In this document: positions 16,327-24,119 of the stretch, one piece after another
Layout of the letters: the number at the start of each line of letters is the position of its first letter
Position numbering within the stretch: the stretch's first letter is position 1
Assembly (NCBI GenBank): GCA_035498035.1
Contig: DATKAN010000023.1
Span: 29,087 to 93,086 of the forward strand
Direction of reading: 5' to 3'
DNA from: Nitrospiria bacterium
GTDB taxonomy: Bacteria; Nitrospirota; Nitrospiria; JACQBZ01
Length of the DNA stretch: 64,000 nt
Made by a program: the position numbers and the translations under genes
The notes under the pieces: generated by a model
Seen by the model: only the letters and a program-made list of their open reading frames with translations
The model's database searches: none
Told to the model about the DNA's origin: nothing

Positions 16327-18774
16327 ATGAAAGGAAAAAATCGCATTCTTGGCTGGGGAATCGGCGGACTTTTTATTCTTTCTTCCGGATACTATCTTGC
16401 ATCCTGCACATCGTCGAGTAATCTGACGGACCAGAATGATCCCTCCGGGATCGTCTTCGTCAAGCGTTCAGTCGATGCGATCGGCAATCCGCTCGATCCG
16501 ATCGAATTCAAGGCGGGGGGAGATCTTTTTACACTGGTTCCGGGAACCGCTTCGGGAAAACTTCAAAATATCACCGCGGACATGACCCAGGGGGCGGGAG
16601 ACGTCTCGGATCCGGAGATTTTTCCCCAGACCGACGGGGGGCCCTTTCGACTGGTCTTCTCGATGAACAAGGGGAACGGGGACCACTGGCATGTGTATGA
16701 AGTTCAGGTCAATCAGGACGGAAGCCGCGTCGCCCAACCGGTCCAGTTGACCTGCGGGTCCGCCGACGAACTCTCCCCGGCCTATCTTCCGGACGGGCGG
16801 ATCGTCTTCGCGTCGAACCGTCCCGGCTATCTCGACGAGTACGAACGGAGGGTATCGACCGTTCTTCACATACTCGACCGCGCCAAGGCGCCGCTGCCCG
16901 GCCAGCCTTCCTGCGATTCGGGGGAGGTCGTCCAGATTTCCTTCAACCAGAGTCACGACCGCAATCCGATCGTCCTTCGGGACGGGACCATCCTCTACAG
17001 CCGCTGGGAGCACCTCGGGACGGTCAACAAGTTCGCCATTTTCTTCATGGAGCCGGACGGAACCGACATGTTCGTCAAGTACGGTTCGCATTCGAACGTG
17101 AACTCCTTTCTGGATCTTCGCGAGCAGGCGGACGGAAGCCTGGTGGCGACCATGATGCCTTTGAGCGGAACCTACGAGGGAGGGGCGATCGGACGGCTCG
17201 ACATCGTCGACAAGGCCGATGATCCCCAAACCCCTTCGCTCCAGCTGACCGGCCCCCAGGTGATTCCGACCGATCGGCAGCCGTCCAATTTCGGACGGTA
17301 TCACAACGTTTATCCCCTTCCGGACGGGACCCCTCGCTATCTCGCCTCCTATTCGATCGGGAAGGTGGTGAACGATCCGAAAAATAAAATCGTGGAGGAA
17401 CCCGATTACGGGCTCTGGATGCTCAACAACGGCGACGGGACGCTCAAGCCGATCCTGCTTCCGAACAGCGGGAGCCGGCAGGCCTACCTCGACCCGATTC
17501 CGCTGATGCCCGTCCCGGCGTCGATGATCCCCACGGCCAAGCCCCAGAAGGCGGCCAATCGAAGCGCGATGGGGACGACGGGGGTGCTCGCCGCCGCGAG
17601 CGTGTACGATTCCGAGGCCAACCGGGCCCTGTCCAATCAGGTTCTGGGTGTGACGATCCCCCGGGACGCCGGCGGCAACATCGATTTCAACGCCCTTTGC
17701 AACGATCCGAGCCTCCAGGTCGTCAAACAGGTCCGGGTGATCCAGGCGGTCCCGAGCCAGCCCGGGGTCGGAACGGAGGACATCGGTCTGACCGAGTTCG
17801 AGCGCCAGAGGATCCTCGGCTATGCTCCGGTCGAATGCGACGGCTCCTTCCGCGTCACCGTGCCCGCGGACACGAGCCTGACCTTGAATTTGGTCGATGC
17901 GCAAAGCCGTTCTTTCAAGGTGAAGGAGAATTGGCTTCAAGTCCGGCCCGGGGAAAACCGGACCTGCAACGGCTGTCACTCCCCGCGGCGGGGAAGCCCC
18001 CAGCGTCTGGCGACGGATTCCTTCGCGCTCAACCGGCCCCCGTCCACCCTCATTCCCCCGACGATTTCGGTGCTTTCTTTCAACGCGAATATCCAGCCGA
18101 TCCTCACGGCCAAGTGTGTCTCCTGCCATTCGCTTTCGGATCAAAATCATGATGGCATTCCGGACACGCCCGCCGCGGGCGGCCTCGACCTAAGCACCGA
18201 TCAATCCGGCGCCGGATTCCCGATCTCCTACACGAGTCTTCTTGATGGCAATATGAACGGATCGGATCGTGTCTTCCCCGGAGAGTCGCAGCAAAGTTAC
18301 CTCATCGAACGGATGTTCGGTCAGGAGCTCCGTTCCCCCCGTTCCGTGCCGTTCCCGGACTCGAATAGCCATGGGACGTTGCTGAGTGCGGATGAAAAAC
18401 AGACCCTGGTCGAATGGATCGATCTGGGGGCGCAGTTCAGCAATGCGGGCGTCATCAGCAACCCCGGCCGGAAGCGACTGGACCAGAATGTCTTCACGAC
18501 AACAATCCAGCCGATTCTTTTAAAGCGCTGCGGCCAGTGCCACGTGGCCGGCGGCGACAGCAATTTTGTCCTGACCGGAGACAAGGAGGAGGGCGATTTC
18601 AACGCCGCGGCGGCCCGTGTGAACGTGACCAATCCGTCTCAAAGCATCCTGCTCCTGAAAGCCACCGGGACGGTTCCGATGCTCGTGAACGGAACGGCGG
18701 TCACCCCTCCGCCGCTTTCGACCGCGGACGCGGACTACGCGACCCTTCTCAACTGGATAACGGCGGCGCAGTGA
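16327..18774 (+). CDS. Triheme c-type cytochrome lipoprotein with beta-propeller-like region (hydrazine synthase alpha-like)
   Basis: The 815-residue protein starts with a lipoprotein signal (IGGLFILSSGYYLASC, Cys near residue 27). The N-terminal half has TolB-like repeats (LSPAYLPDGRIVFASNRPG; RNPIVLRDGTILYSRWEHLG), and the middle resembles the domain annotated as hydrazine synthase alpha middle domain (from memory). Three heme motifs follow: CNGCH near residue 547, CVSCH near 597 and CGQCH near 735, the last two each after an F-x-x-x-IQPIL segment. It should be an outer-membrane-anchored periplasmic or surface electron carrier or oxidoreductase. GGCGAGGAGG precedes the ATG. It is the first gene behind the c-di-GMP riboswitch. 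Hydrazine synthesis itself is not implied. Confidence 0.88.
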   Translation: MKGKNRILGWGIGGLFILSSGYYLASCTSSSNLTDQNDPSGIVFVKRSVDAIGNPLDPIEFKAGGDLFTLVPGTASGKLQNITADMTQGAGDVSDPEIFPQTDGGPFRLVFSMNKGNGDHWHVYEVQVNQDGSRVAQPVQLTCGSADELSPAYLPDGRIVFASNRPGYLDEYERRVSTVLHILDRAKAPLPGQPSCDSGEVVQISFNQSHDRNPIVLRDGTILYSRWEHLGTVNKFAIFFMEPDGTDMFVKYGSHSNVNSFLDLREQADGSLVATMMPLSGTYEGGAIGRLDIVDKADDPQTPSLQLTGPQVIPTDRQPSNFGRYHNVYPLPDGTPRYLASYSIGKVVNDPKNKIVEEPDYGLWMLNNGDGTLKPILLPNSGSRQAYLDPIPLMPVPASMIPTAKPQKAANRSAMGTTGVLAAASVYDSEANRALSNQVLGVTIPRDAGGNIDFNALCNDPSLQVVKQVRVIQAVPSQPGVGTEDIGLTEFERQRILGYAPVECDGSFRVTVPADTSLTLNLVDAQSRSFKVKENWLQVRPGENRTCNGCHSPRRGSPQRLATDSFALNRPPSTLIPPTISVLSFNANIQPILTAKCVSCHSLSDQNHDGIPDTPAAGGLDLSTDQSGAGFPISYTSLLDGNMNGSDRVFPGESQQSYLIERMFGQELRSPRSVPFPDSNSHGTLLSADEKQTLVEWIDLGAQFSNAGVISNPGRKRLDQNVFTTTIQPILLKRCGQCHVAGGDSNFVLTGDKEEGDFNAAAARVNVTNPSQSILLLKATGTVPMLVNGTAVTPPPLSTADADYATLLNWITAAQ

Positions 18775-19235
18775 CGCGGTTGTTTTTTAGACAGACCGTC
18801 ATGCCGATGACGCTTGGGATGTTCGTGTGCATCGGAGCCGGATGCGGAACGGTCGACCCCGGCGTGGATTCGGGAGCCGGGAGTTTGGACTACGACGAAT
18901 TTAAGGCGAATATCCAGCCCGTCTTTGATAGCCGGGGCTGCTCGAATTCAAATTGTCATTACCGGGATAAGAATAATCCAAATTCCGGCGGACCCGGAGG
19001 GAGCCTTCGGATCTTCAATTGTAAAACGGACCCCTGCACGGAGGATCAGTTCCGGGCCAACTTCGATTCCGCCTCCGGGATGACCGATATCGCGAATCCG
19101 GCGGGCAGCAAGCTTCTGCTCAAGCCCCTGGCCGTGTCGGCCGGCGGGATCCAGCACCTCGGGGGGGATATCTTTCCGAATACGAGCGATCCCGATTATC
19201 TCACGATTTTGAGTTGGATCCAGAGCCCGCTTTGA
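18771..19235 (+). CDS. Lipoprotein with CX4CH motif
   Basis: The roughly 154-residue product starts with GTG overlapping the previous stop (GTGA). A lipoprotein signal ends in CIGAGC. A segment FKANIQPVFDSRGCSNSNCH mirrors the heme segments of the preceding protein (IQPIL...CxxCH), but here the two Cys are four residues apart (CSNSNCH). CX4CH can bind heme c in some cytochromes, so this may be a monoheme partner; another Cys pair (NCKTDPC) follows. Likely anchored in the envelope next to the triheme protein. Confidence 0.75.
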   Translation: MTRLFFRQTVMPMTLGMFVCIGAGCGTVDPGVDSGAGSLDYDEFKANIQPVFDSRGCSNSNCHYRDKNNPNSGGPGGSLRIFNCKTDPCTEDQFRANFDSASGMTDIANPAGSKLLLKPLAVSAGGIQHLGGDIFPNTSDPDYLTILSWIQSPL

Positions 19236-19999
19236 ACGCGATCCGTCGAGAAACCCGGTCTCGATTGTCCCTGTTGCTCCTTTGTCTGGGGCCTTTCATC
19301 GCGGCGGAGACCGCCTTCGGAGAGGAGGCCTATCAGAAGGCGTCGGTGGTCGAACCGTTTCTCGAGATTCATACCGGACCGGGAAGGAGCTATCCGGTTT
19401 TTTACGTTGCCGAACGGGGGGAGGAGATTCTCCTGTTGAAGCGCCGGACGGACTGGTATCGGATCCGATTGTCCAACGGAAAGGAAGGGTGGGTTAATCG
19501 GGCGGATATCGAAAAGACCCTTCTGGCCCAGGGCCGGAATAAAGGGGTGATGGACCGGATCTACGACGATTACCTGGCCGACCGCCTGGAGCTGGCGTGG
19601 GGAGCGGGGACCTTCGGCGGGGATCCCTCTCTCAGCGTTCGGATGACCTACCTCCTGACGGACGTCCTTTCCCTGGAGGGAGGGGCCAACTTCGTCTCGA
19701 GCGATCAGGGAAGCATTGATCTCTATCAGGGGGGGATCGTGGTCACCCCGTGGCGCTGGCGCTGGCTGTCCGTTTCGGCGACGGTGGGCGGCGGCATCGT
19801 CTCTGCGACGCCGTCGAGTCTCGTGGTCGGCGTGACCAAAAAAACGTTTCAGGAGGCCCATGCCGGTATCGGGATTTCGATTCCCCTGGTCCGGAACCTC
19901 TTCGCCCGGGGCGATTTCCGGAATTACACCGTCTTCATGAGCCCGGAGCGGACGCGGGAGTTTCAGGAGTACGGCATCGGACTCTCATTTCGGTTCTAG
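19232..19999 (+). CDS. Outer-membrane beta-barrel protein with N-terminal SH3 domain
   Basis: Translation likely starts at TTG 19232, overlapping the previous stop (TTGA). A signal peptide (SLLLLCLGPFIAAETAFG) is followed by a bacterial SH3-like domain (LEIHTGPGRSYPVFYVAERG ... WYRIRLSNGKEGWVNRADI, about residues 45-100) and a C-terminal beta-barrel of alternating residues ending in GIGLSFRF, a terminal Phe typical of outer-membrane proteins. The SH3 part may bind peptidoglycan. It forms a pair with the next barrel gene. Confidence 0.8.
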   Translation: MNAIRRETRSRLSLLLLCLGPFIAAETAFGEEAYQKASVVEPFLEIHTGPGRSYPVFYVAERGEEILLLKRRTDWYRIRLSNGKEGWVNRADIEKTLLAQGRNKGVMDRIYDDYLADRLELAWGAGTFGGDPSLSVRMTYLLTDVLSLEGGANFVSSDQGSIDLYQGGIVVTPWRWRWLSVSATVGGGIVSATPSSLVVGVTKKTFQEAHAGIGISIPLVRNLFARGDFRNYTVFMSPERTREFQEYGIGLSFRF

Positions 20000-20007
20000 G
20001 GTTGAGA

Positions 20008-20649
20008 ATGCCTAAGCGGATTGTGTTGACGATGGGCGTAATCGGATTCCTGCTCGGAGGGCTTTTTTCTTCCGCCCGGGCCGAGAATTTTCCGCAGGGC
20101 GAAGAACCGATCATCAAACCGCCCGTCGAGGAGCAAAAGTTGAAGGAGGCCAAGATCGATACCGAGTCGCTGGAGATGGGTCCTTATTACGGCGTGTACG
20201 CCCTGGACGGTTTCGGCACCTCGGGGGTCTACGGCTTTCGGCTGGCCTACCATTTGACGGAGGACGTCTTTTTCGAGGGGACCTACGGGATCACCCGGTT
20301 CAACCAGGAGACGTTTCGTCGTTTAACCGGCCGTTCCCTCGTGGCCGATGAGAACATCACGTACTGGAATGCCGGTGCGGGTTATAATCTTTTCCCGGGG
20401 CAGATTTTCCCGACCCGCAAGAGGACGTTGAATTCGACGATCTACCTGCTCGGGGGCCTGGGTCAAACCCAGATCGACCGGCAGGCCCATTTCACCTTCG
20501 ACGCGGGAACCGGCTATAAAGTCTTCATCGTGGACTGGTTTGAGGTTCGGGTGGAGCTTCGAACGCACATCCTTCAGACCGACCTCACCGGAGCGAACGA
20601 GATCATGAAAAATATCGAAGGGACGGCGGCCTTCGCGGTCTTTTTCTGA
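20008..20649 (+). CDS. Outer-membrane beta-barrel protein (OMP_myx_plus type)
   Basis: The 213-residue protein has a signal peptide (GVIGFLLGGLFSSARA), a short linker with KPPVEEQKLKEAKIDTESLE, and an eight-stranded-barrel-like region (ENITYWNAGAGYNLFPG; LGGLGQTQIDRQAHFTF) ending in Phe (AFAVFF). This architecture is what is called the outer membrane beta-barrel domain of the myxobacterial-plus type, found next to TPR and AgmX genes as here. ATG 20008 lies nine bases after the preceding stop. Confidence 0.82.
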   Translation: MPKRIVLTMGVIGFLLGGLFSSARAENFPQGEEPIIKPPVEEQKLKEAKIDTESLEMGPYYGVYALDGFGTSGVYGFRLAYHLTEDVFFEGTYGITRFNQETFRRLTGRSLVADENITYWNAGAGYNLFPGQIFPTRKRTLNSTIYLLGGLGQTQIDRQAHFTFDAGTGYKVFIVDWFEVRVELRTHILQTDLTGANEIMKNIEGTAAFAVFF

Positions 20650-20659
20650 GAGGTGCCCG

Positions 20660-21172
20660 ATGAATAAGGCGATGAATAAGACAAAAACGATCCCCCTGTT
20701 CCTGGCGGTCCTGATGTTCTTCGGCCCCGGTCCGGCTCACGGCGCCGGACAGGGAGAAAAGGCGCCCGATTTCACGGGAAAAACCCTCGTGGGAAAAAAC
20801 GTCAAGCTCAGCGAGCTGAGGGGGCATATCGTCCTGCTTAATTTTTGGGGGACCTGGTGCGCCCCATGTAAAGAGGAGCTTCCCTACTTCAACCGGATAT
20901 ACGGGAAATATAAAGGGGTCGGTCTCGAGATCCTGGCCGTGAACGTGGACAAGGTCGCCGCGCAGGCGGCGGGGATGAGCGGCGCCTTGGGCCTGACCTT
21001 CCCGGTCGTCCTGGATCCCTCCGGCGATCTGTTCAACCTCTATCGGATCCGAAACATGCCGACCACGTTTGTCGTGGGCAAGGACGGCCTGATTCACTAC
21101 GTTCATTGGGGATTCGGACCCAACGATCCGCCGCGTTACGAATCGGAGATCAAAGGCCTCCTGAAGGATTGA
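20660..21172 (+). CDS. TlpA/ResA-like periplasmic thiol-disulfide oxidoreductase
   Basis: A 170-residue thioredoxin-fold protein with a signal peptide (LFLAVLMFFGPGPAHGA). The active site WCAPC is near residue 70 in NFWGTWCAPCKEELP, and the cis-Pro loop is MPTTFVV. Such proteins reduce disulfides in apocytochrome c or metal-site precursors outside the cytoplasm. Between two heme-protein genes upstream and an ApbE gene downstream, a role in maturing the operon's redox proteins is plausible. Confidence 0.92.
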   Translation: MNKAMNKTKTIPLFLAVLMFFGPGPAHGAGQGEKAPDFTGKTLVGKNVKLSELRGHIVLLNFWGTWCAPCKEELPYFNRIYGKYKGVGLEILAVNVDKVAAQAAGMSGALGLTFPVVLDPSGDLFNLYRIRNMPTTFVVGKDGLIHYVHWGFGPNDPPRYESEIKGLLKD

Positions 21173-21399
21173 TGGGAATGAAATCCTTGTTTTGGCTCTT
21201 GATGGGCCTCATGATCGCCCTGACCGGGGTCTCGGGATGTGCCTCGGTGAAACCCTGGGAGCGGGAGTATCTCGCGGACGAGACGATGCAGTTTGACCCC
21301 GACCCCTTGATGGCCCAATGGTACCAACATGTGCGGGAAATCCGGGAAGGGGGGCGGGGCGGGTTCAACGGTACCGGCGGGGGTTGCGGTTGCAGGTGA
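21172..21399 (+). CDS. DUF4266 lipoprotein
   Basis: The 75-residue product has a lipoprotein signal (LMIALTGVSGC) followed by ASVKPWEREYLADETMQFD and a Gly-rich end with GGGCGCR. This is the DUF4266 pattern. The gene shares one base with the previous stop (TGATG). DUF4266 is habitually next to DUF3570 and ApbE genes, as here, which suggests a joint function linked to covalent flavin attachment or metal/redox chemistry at the outer membrane (family association from memory). The C-terminal Cys pair could bind metal. Confidence 0.85.
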   Translation: MGMKSLFWLLMGLMIALTGVSGCASVKPWEREYLADETMQFDPDPLMAQWYQHVREIREGGRGGFNGTGGGCGCR

Positions 21400-22577
21400 C
21401 GAAAGCCCGACGGGTGAGCCCTGCGGCGGGCCGGGAACGGCGGGGCCCGGGACGCCTGGTGAAGGCCGTTCTGTTGATCGCCTGGTTCGTCGTTCCCATC
21501 GAGCGATCCGGGGCGATCGAACCCGCTCAGGATGAGGTCGAGGCCGGCTACAATTACTACCACGGAGGGGGAGTGACCGTTCAGGGTCCCGCGGTCATCG
21601 TGCGGAAGGATATCTTGAACGGGGGCTCGCTGAAAGCGGGTTACAACGTGGATATCGTCAGTTCGGCCTCGATCGATGTGGTGACCCAGGCCAGTCCGTA
21701 CAAAGAGACACGAAAGGAATACAGCCTGGGCACGGATATTTTACGCGGCGACACGCTGGTCGGTGTGGACTACATCAACAGCCGTGAATCGGACTATCTG
21801 TCCGACACGCTTTCGGTCGCGCTGGCACACGATCTATTCGATAAAAACACGACCTTCAGCCTGAAGGTGGCCCGCTCCTGGGACCAGGTCGGGAAAAATA
21901 ACGACCCGGCCTTCGGTTGGAATAAGTTCAATCGAACGGTTTATTCGACCGGGATCACACAGTCCCTGACGCCCCTGTGGCTGATCCAGTTTAATTATGA
22001 GCTCACCGCCGACGAGGGTCTCATCAATAACCCTTATCGCAGCGCCATAACCCTGGATGGGGCGCTGGTGCCCGAAAACTACCCGGACGCACGGACCGGA
22101 CAGGCCTGGGCCCTCCGGACCAGCTACGGAATTGCCTCCGCCGGCTCCGACGGGGGATACGGGGGCATCCGGGGTTCGGTTCAACTCGATTACCGCTACT
22201 ATCAGGACACCTTTGATGTCCACTCCCAGACCGCCAAGATTACGCTTCAACGCTATTTCTTCTCGGACTGGCTGGGCGGAGTTTTTTATCAGTACTACTG
22301 GCAGGATGCGGCGAGTTTTTATGGAGACCGCTTGCCGCCGGGTCAGCTTTACAAGGCGCGGGACAAGGAGCTCTCCCAATACCATGATCAATGGGTCGGC
22401 TTGACGCTGAAATATAAACTTAAACAGGCGCAATGGGGCATCATCCGTAATCCCTATGTCCAGGTCAGCAACAGCTGGATGGTATTCAACTATGACAACT
22501 TCACCGATCCGCGCACGGGCGCGCTCTATTCACAGAGGGTCTATGTCGTCCATACGGATTTGGGTTTCAATTATTAG
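21396..22577 (+). CDS. DUF3570 outer-membrane protein
   Basis: A protein of about 393 residues starting at GTG 21396, overlapping the DUF4266 stop (GTGA). A basic start and hydrophobic stretch (LVKAVLLIAWFVVPIERSGA) precede a beta-barrel rich in aromatic alternation (YNYYHGGGVTVQGPAVIVRK; VQLDYRYYQDTFDVHSQTA) that ends in DLGFNY. DUF3570 proteins are predicted outer-membrane barrels. The next gene, ApbE, starts inside its end, so DUF4266-DUF3570-ApbE are translationally linked. Confidence 0.85.
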   Translation: MTKARRVSPAAGRERRGPGRLVKAVLLIAWFVVPIERSGAIEPAQDEVEAGYNYYHGGGVTVQGPAVIVRKDILNGGSLKAGYNVDIVSSASIDVVTQASPYKETRKEYSLGTDILRGDTLVGVDYINSRESDYLSDTLSVALAHDLFDKNTTFSLKVARSWDQVGKNNDPAFGWNKFNRTVYSTGITQSLTPLWLIQFNYELTADEGLINNPYRSAITLDGALVPENYPDARTGQAWALRTSYGIASAGSDGGYGGIRGSVQLDYRYYQDTFDVHSQTAKITLQRYFFSDWLGGVFYQYYWQDAASFYGDRLPPGQLYKARDKELSQYHDQWVGLTLKYKLKQAQWGIIRNPYVQVSNSWMVFNYDNFTDPRTGALYSQRVYVVHTDLGFNY

Positions 22578-23574
22578 CGTCCCTTTCCTCGGCGGTCTGC
22601 TTGTTTCCCTTCCGGCCCACGGGGAAGAGGCCCCGGAATACCTCGTGAGCGAGAATCGGGCCCTCATGGGAACCGAGGTGATCATCAAGGCGGTCGGGGA
22701 CAAGCGTCCGGAGATGGAGCGGGCCGTGCAGGACGCCTTCGATGAGATTTCCCGGCTGGAACGGATGATGAGCAACTTTATGCCGACCAGCGAGCTTTCG
22801 CACATCAATCAGCAGGCCGGGAAGGCGCCGGTCCCGGTCAGCCGGGAGCTTTTTTCGGTGATCCAGAAGTCCTTGTATTTTTCCGAACTCACGGAGGGGA
22901 CCTTCGACATCTCCTTTGCCTCCGTCGGCAAACTCTGGGATTTTCGGGCCGGGATCCTGCCGTCTCCGGAGGCGATCGCCCGGCAACTCCCTTTTGTCGA
23001 TTACCGGAAGATTCAAATGAACGAGAAGGACTCGAGCGTATTTCTTCCGTATCCCCAGATGGAGATCGGCCTCGGAGGGATCGGGAAGGGCTACGCGGTC
23101 GACCGGGCCATGGACGTGCTCACGAAGCACGGGATCCATGATGCCGTCGTCATGGCGGGAGGGGATATGCTGGTCAAGGGGAAAAAGGGAAAGGATCTCT
23201 GGCGGGTCGGTCTTCGCGATCCGGACGACAAGAACAAGATCCTTGCGGTCCTGCCGCTGGAGGACAAGGCCGTCTCGACCTCGGGGGACTACGAACGGTT
23301 TTTTATCAAGGACGGCGTCCGCTATCATCACATCATCGATACAAGGACGGGATACCCTGCCCGCCTCTGCCGGAGCGTGACGCTTCTGGCGAAAGACGCG
23401 ACCACCACCGACGGCCTTACCAAAGGGGTGTTTATCCTCGGTCCCGAGCGGGGGATGGCCCTGGTCGAGCGGATCGGCGGCGTGGACGCGATCATCATCG
23501 ACGTCCAGGGGAAGATGCATCTTTCATCCGGGTTGACCTCGTTGAAGTCGGAAGGAGCGAAGAGCGGAAAATGA
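22543..23574 (+). CDS. apbE: FAD:protein FMN transferase (ApbE)
   Basis: ApbE attaches FMN covalently to Thr or Ser of extracytoplasmic redox proteins. The 343-residue protein has a signal peptide (VSIISVPFLGGLLVSLPAHG) and the family motifs LMGTEVIIK, DISFASVGKLW, IGLGGIGKGYAVDRAMD, VMAGGDM and YHHIIDTRTGYPA. ATG 22543 was chosen: AGAGGG lies before it and the start lies 35 bases inside the DUF3570 gene. No typical flavin-acceptor (FMN-bind) domain is evident nearby, so the substrate is an open question. Confidence 0.93.
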   Translation: MSSIRIWVSIISVPFLGGLLVSLPAHGEEAPEYLVSENRALMGTEVIIKAVGDKRPEMERAVQDAFDEISRLERMMSNFMPTSELSHINQQAGKAPVPVSRELFSVIQKSLYFSELTEGTFDISFASVGKLWDFRAGILPSPEAIARQLPFVDYRKIQMNEKDSSVFLPYPQMEIGLGGIGKGYAVDRAMDVLTKHGIHDAVVMAGGDMLVKGKKGKDLWRVGLRDPDDKNKILAVLPLEDKAVSTSGDYERFFIKDGVRYHHIIDTRTGYPARLCRSVTLLAKDATTTDGLTKGVFILGPERGMALVERIGGVDAIIIDVQGKMHLSSGLTSLKSEGAKSGK

Positions 23575-24119
23575 AAATGCCTAGCCCAATCGTCGTCCTT
23601 TTTCTTCTCGTTTTATTGCTCCTTCCGCCCCGTCTTTCCAGGGCCCAGGAGGCGGGCGCGCCTCCCCAGGAGATGGAGAACCTCGACGGCCAGGTTCAGG
23701 ATCTTAAGCAAAAGATCCTGGATCTGAACACGCTTCTCTTCCGGCTTCAGGAAGACCTGCTCTTTCCGGAGGACTCCTCCGTTGCGGTATTCTTTGCGAT
23801 GGAGGGGGGGAATTACTTCGCGCTCGATTCGGTCAAACTCAACCTGGACGATAAGCTGGTCTCAAGCTATCTGTACACCGACCGGGAGGTCGGCGCGCTA
23901 AAAAAAGGGGGCATTCAACGCCTCTACATGGGAAACGTGAAGTCCGGCGACCACGAATTGGTGGCGATCTTCACGGGAAAGGGGCCGCAGGAAAAGGATT
24001 ACAAACGGGCCGAGACGGTTCGTTTCAACAAGGGGGACGGGGCCGCCTTTATTAAAATCATCATACGGGACAGTCCGGAAAAAGAGCAACCCGAGTTCGC
24101 CTATGAAACGTGGAATTAA
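23571..24119 (+). CDS. Secreted coiled-coil/beta-sandwich protein
   Basis: The 182-residue product has a signal peptide (IVVLFLLVLLLLPPRLSRAQ), a coiled coil (about residues 34-62, QVQDLKQKILDLNTLLFRLQ) and a beta-rich domain (SSVAVFFAMEGGNYFALDSV ... DHELVAIFTGKG). ATGA overlap with apbE. Similar proteins occur with TPR and AgmX genes in Deltaproteobacteria (recollection). No catalytic motif; probably a structural periplasmic part. Confidence 0.7.
   Translation: MKMPSPIVVLFLLVLLLLPPRLSRAQEAGAPPQEMENLDGQVQDLKQKILDLNTLLFRLQEDLLFPEDSSVAVFFAMEGGNYFALDSVKLNLDDKLVSSYLYTDREVGALKKGGIQRLYMGNVKSGDHELVAIFTGKGPQEKDYKRAETVRFNKGDGAAFIKIIIRDSPEKEQPEFAYETWN

Noticed and set aside
16327..18774. Hydrazine synthesis (anammox) gene
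   Set aside because: Only the middle domain and heme content are reminiscent; no other hydrazine synthase subunit is present and such domains occur in many other bacteria.
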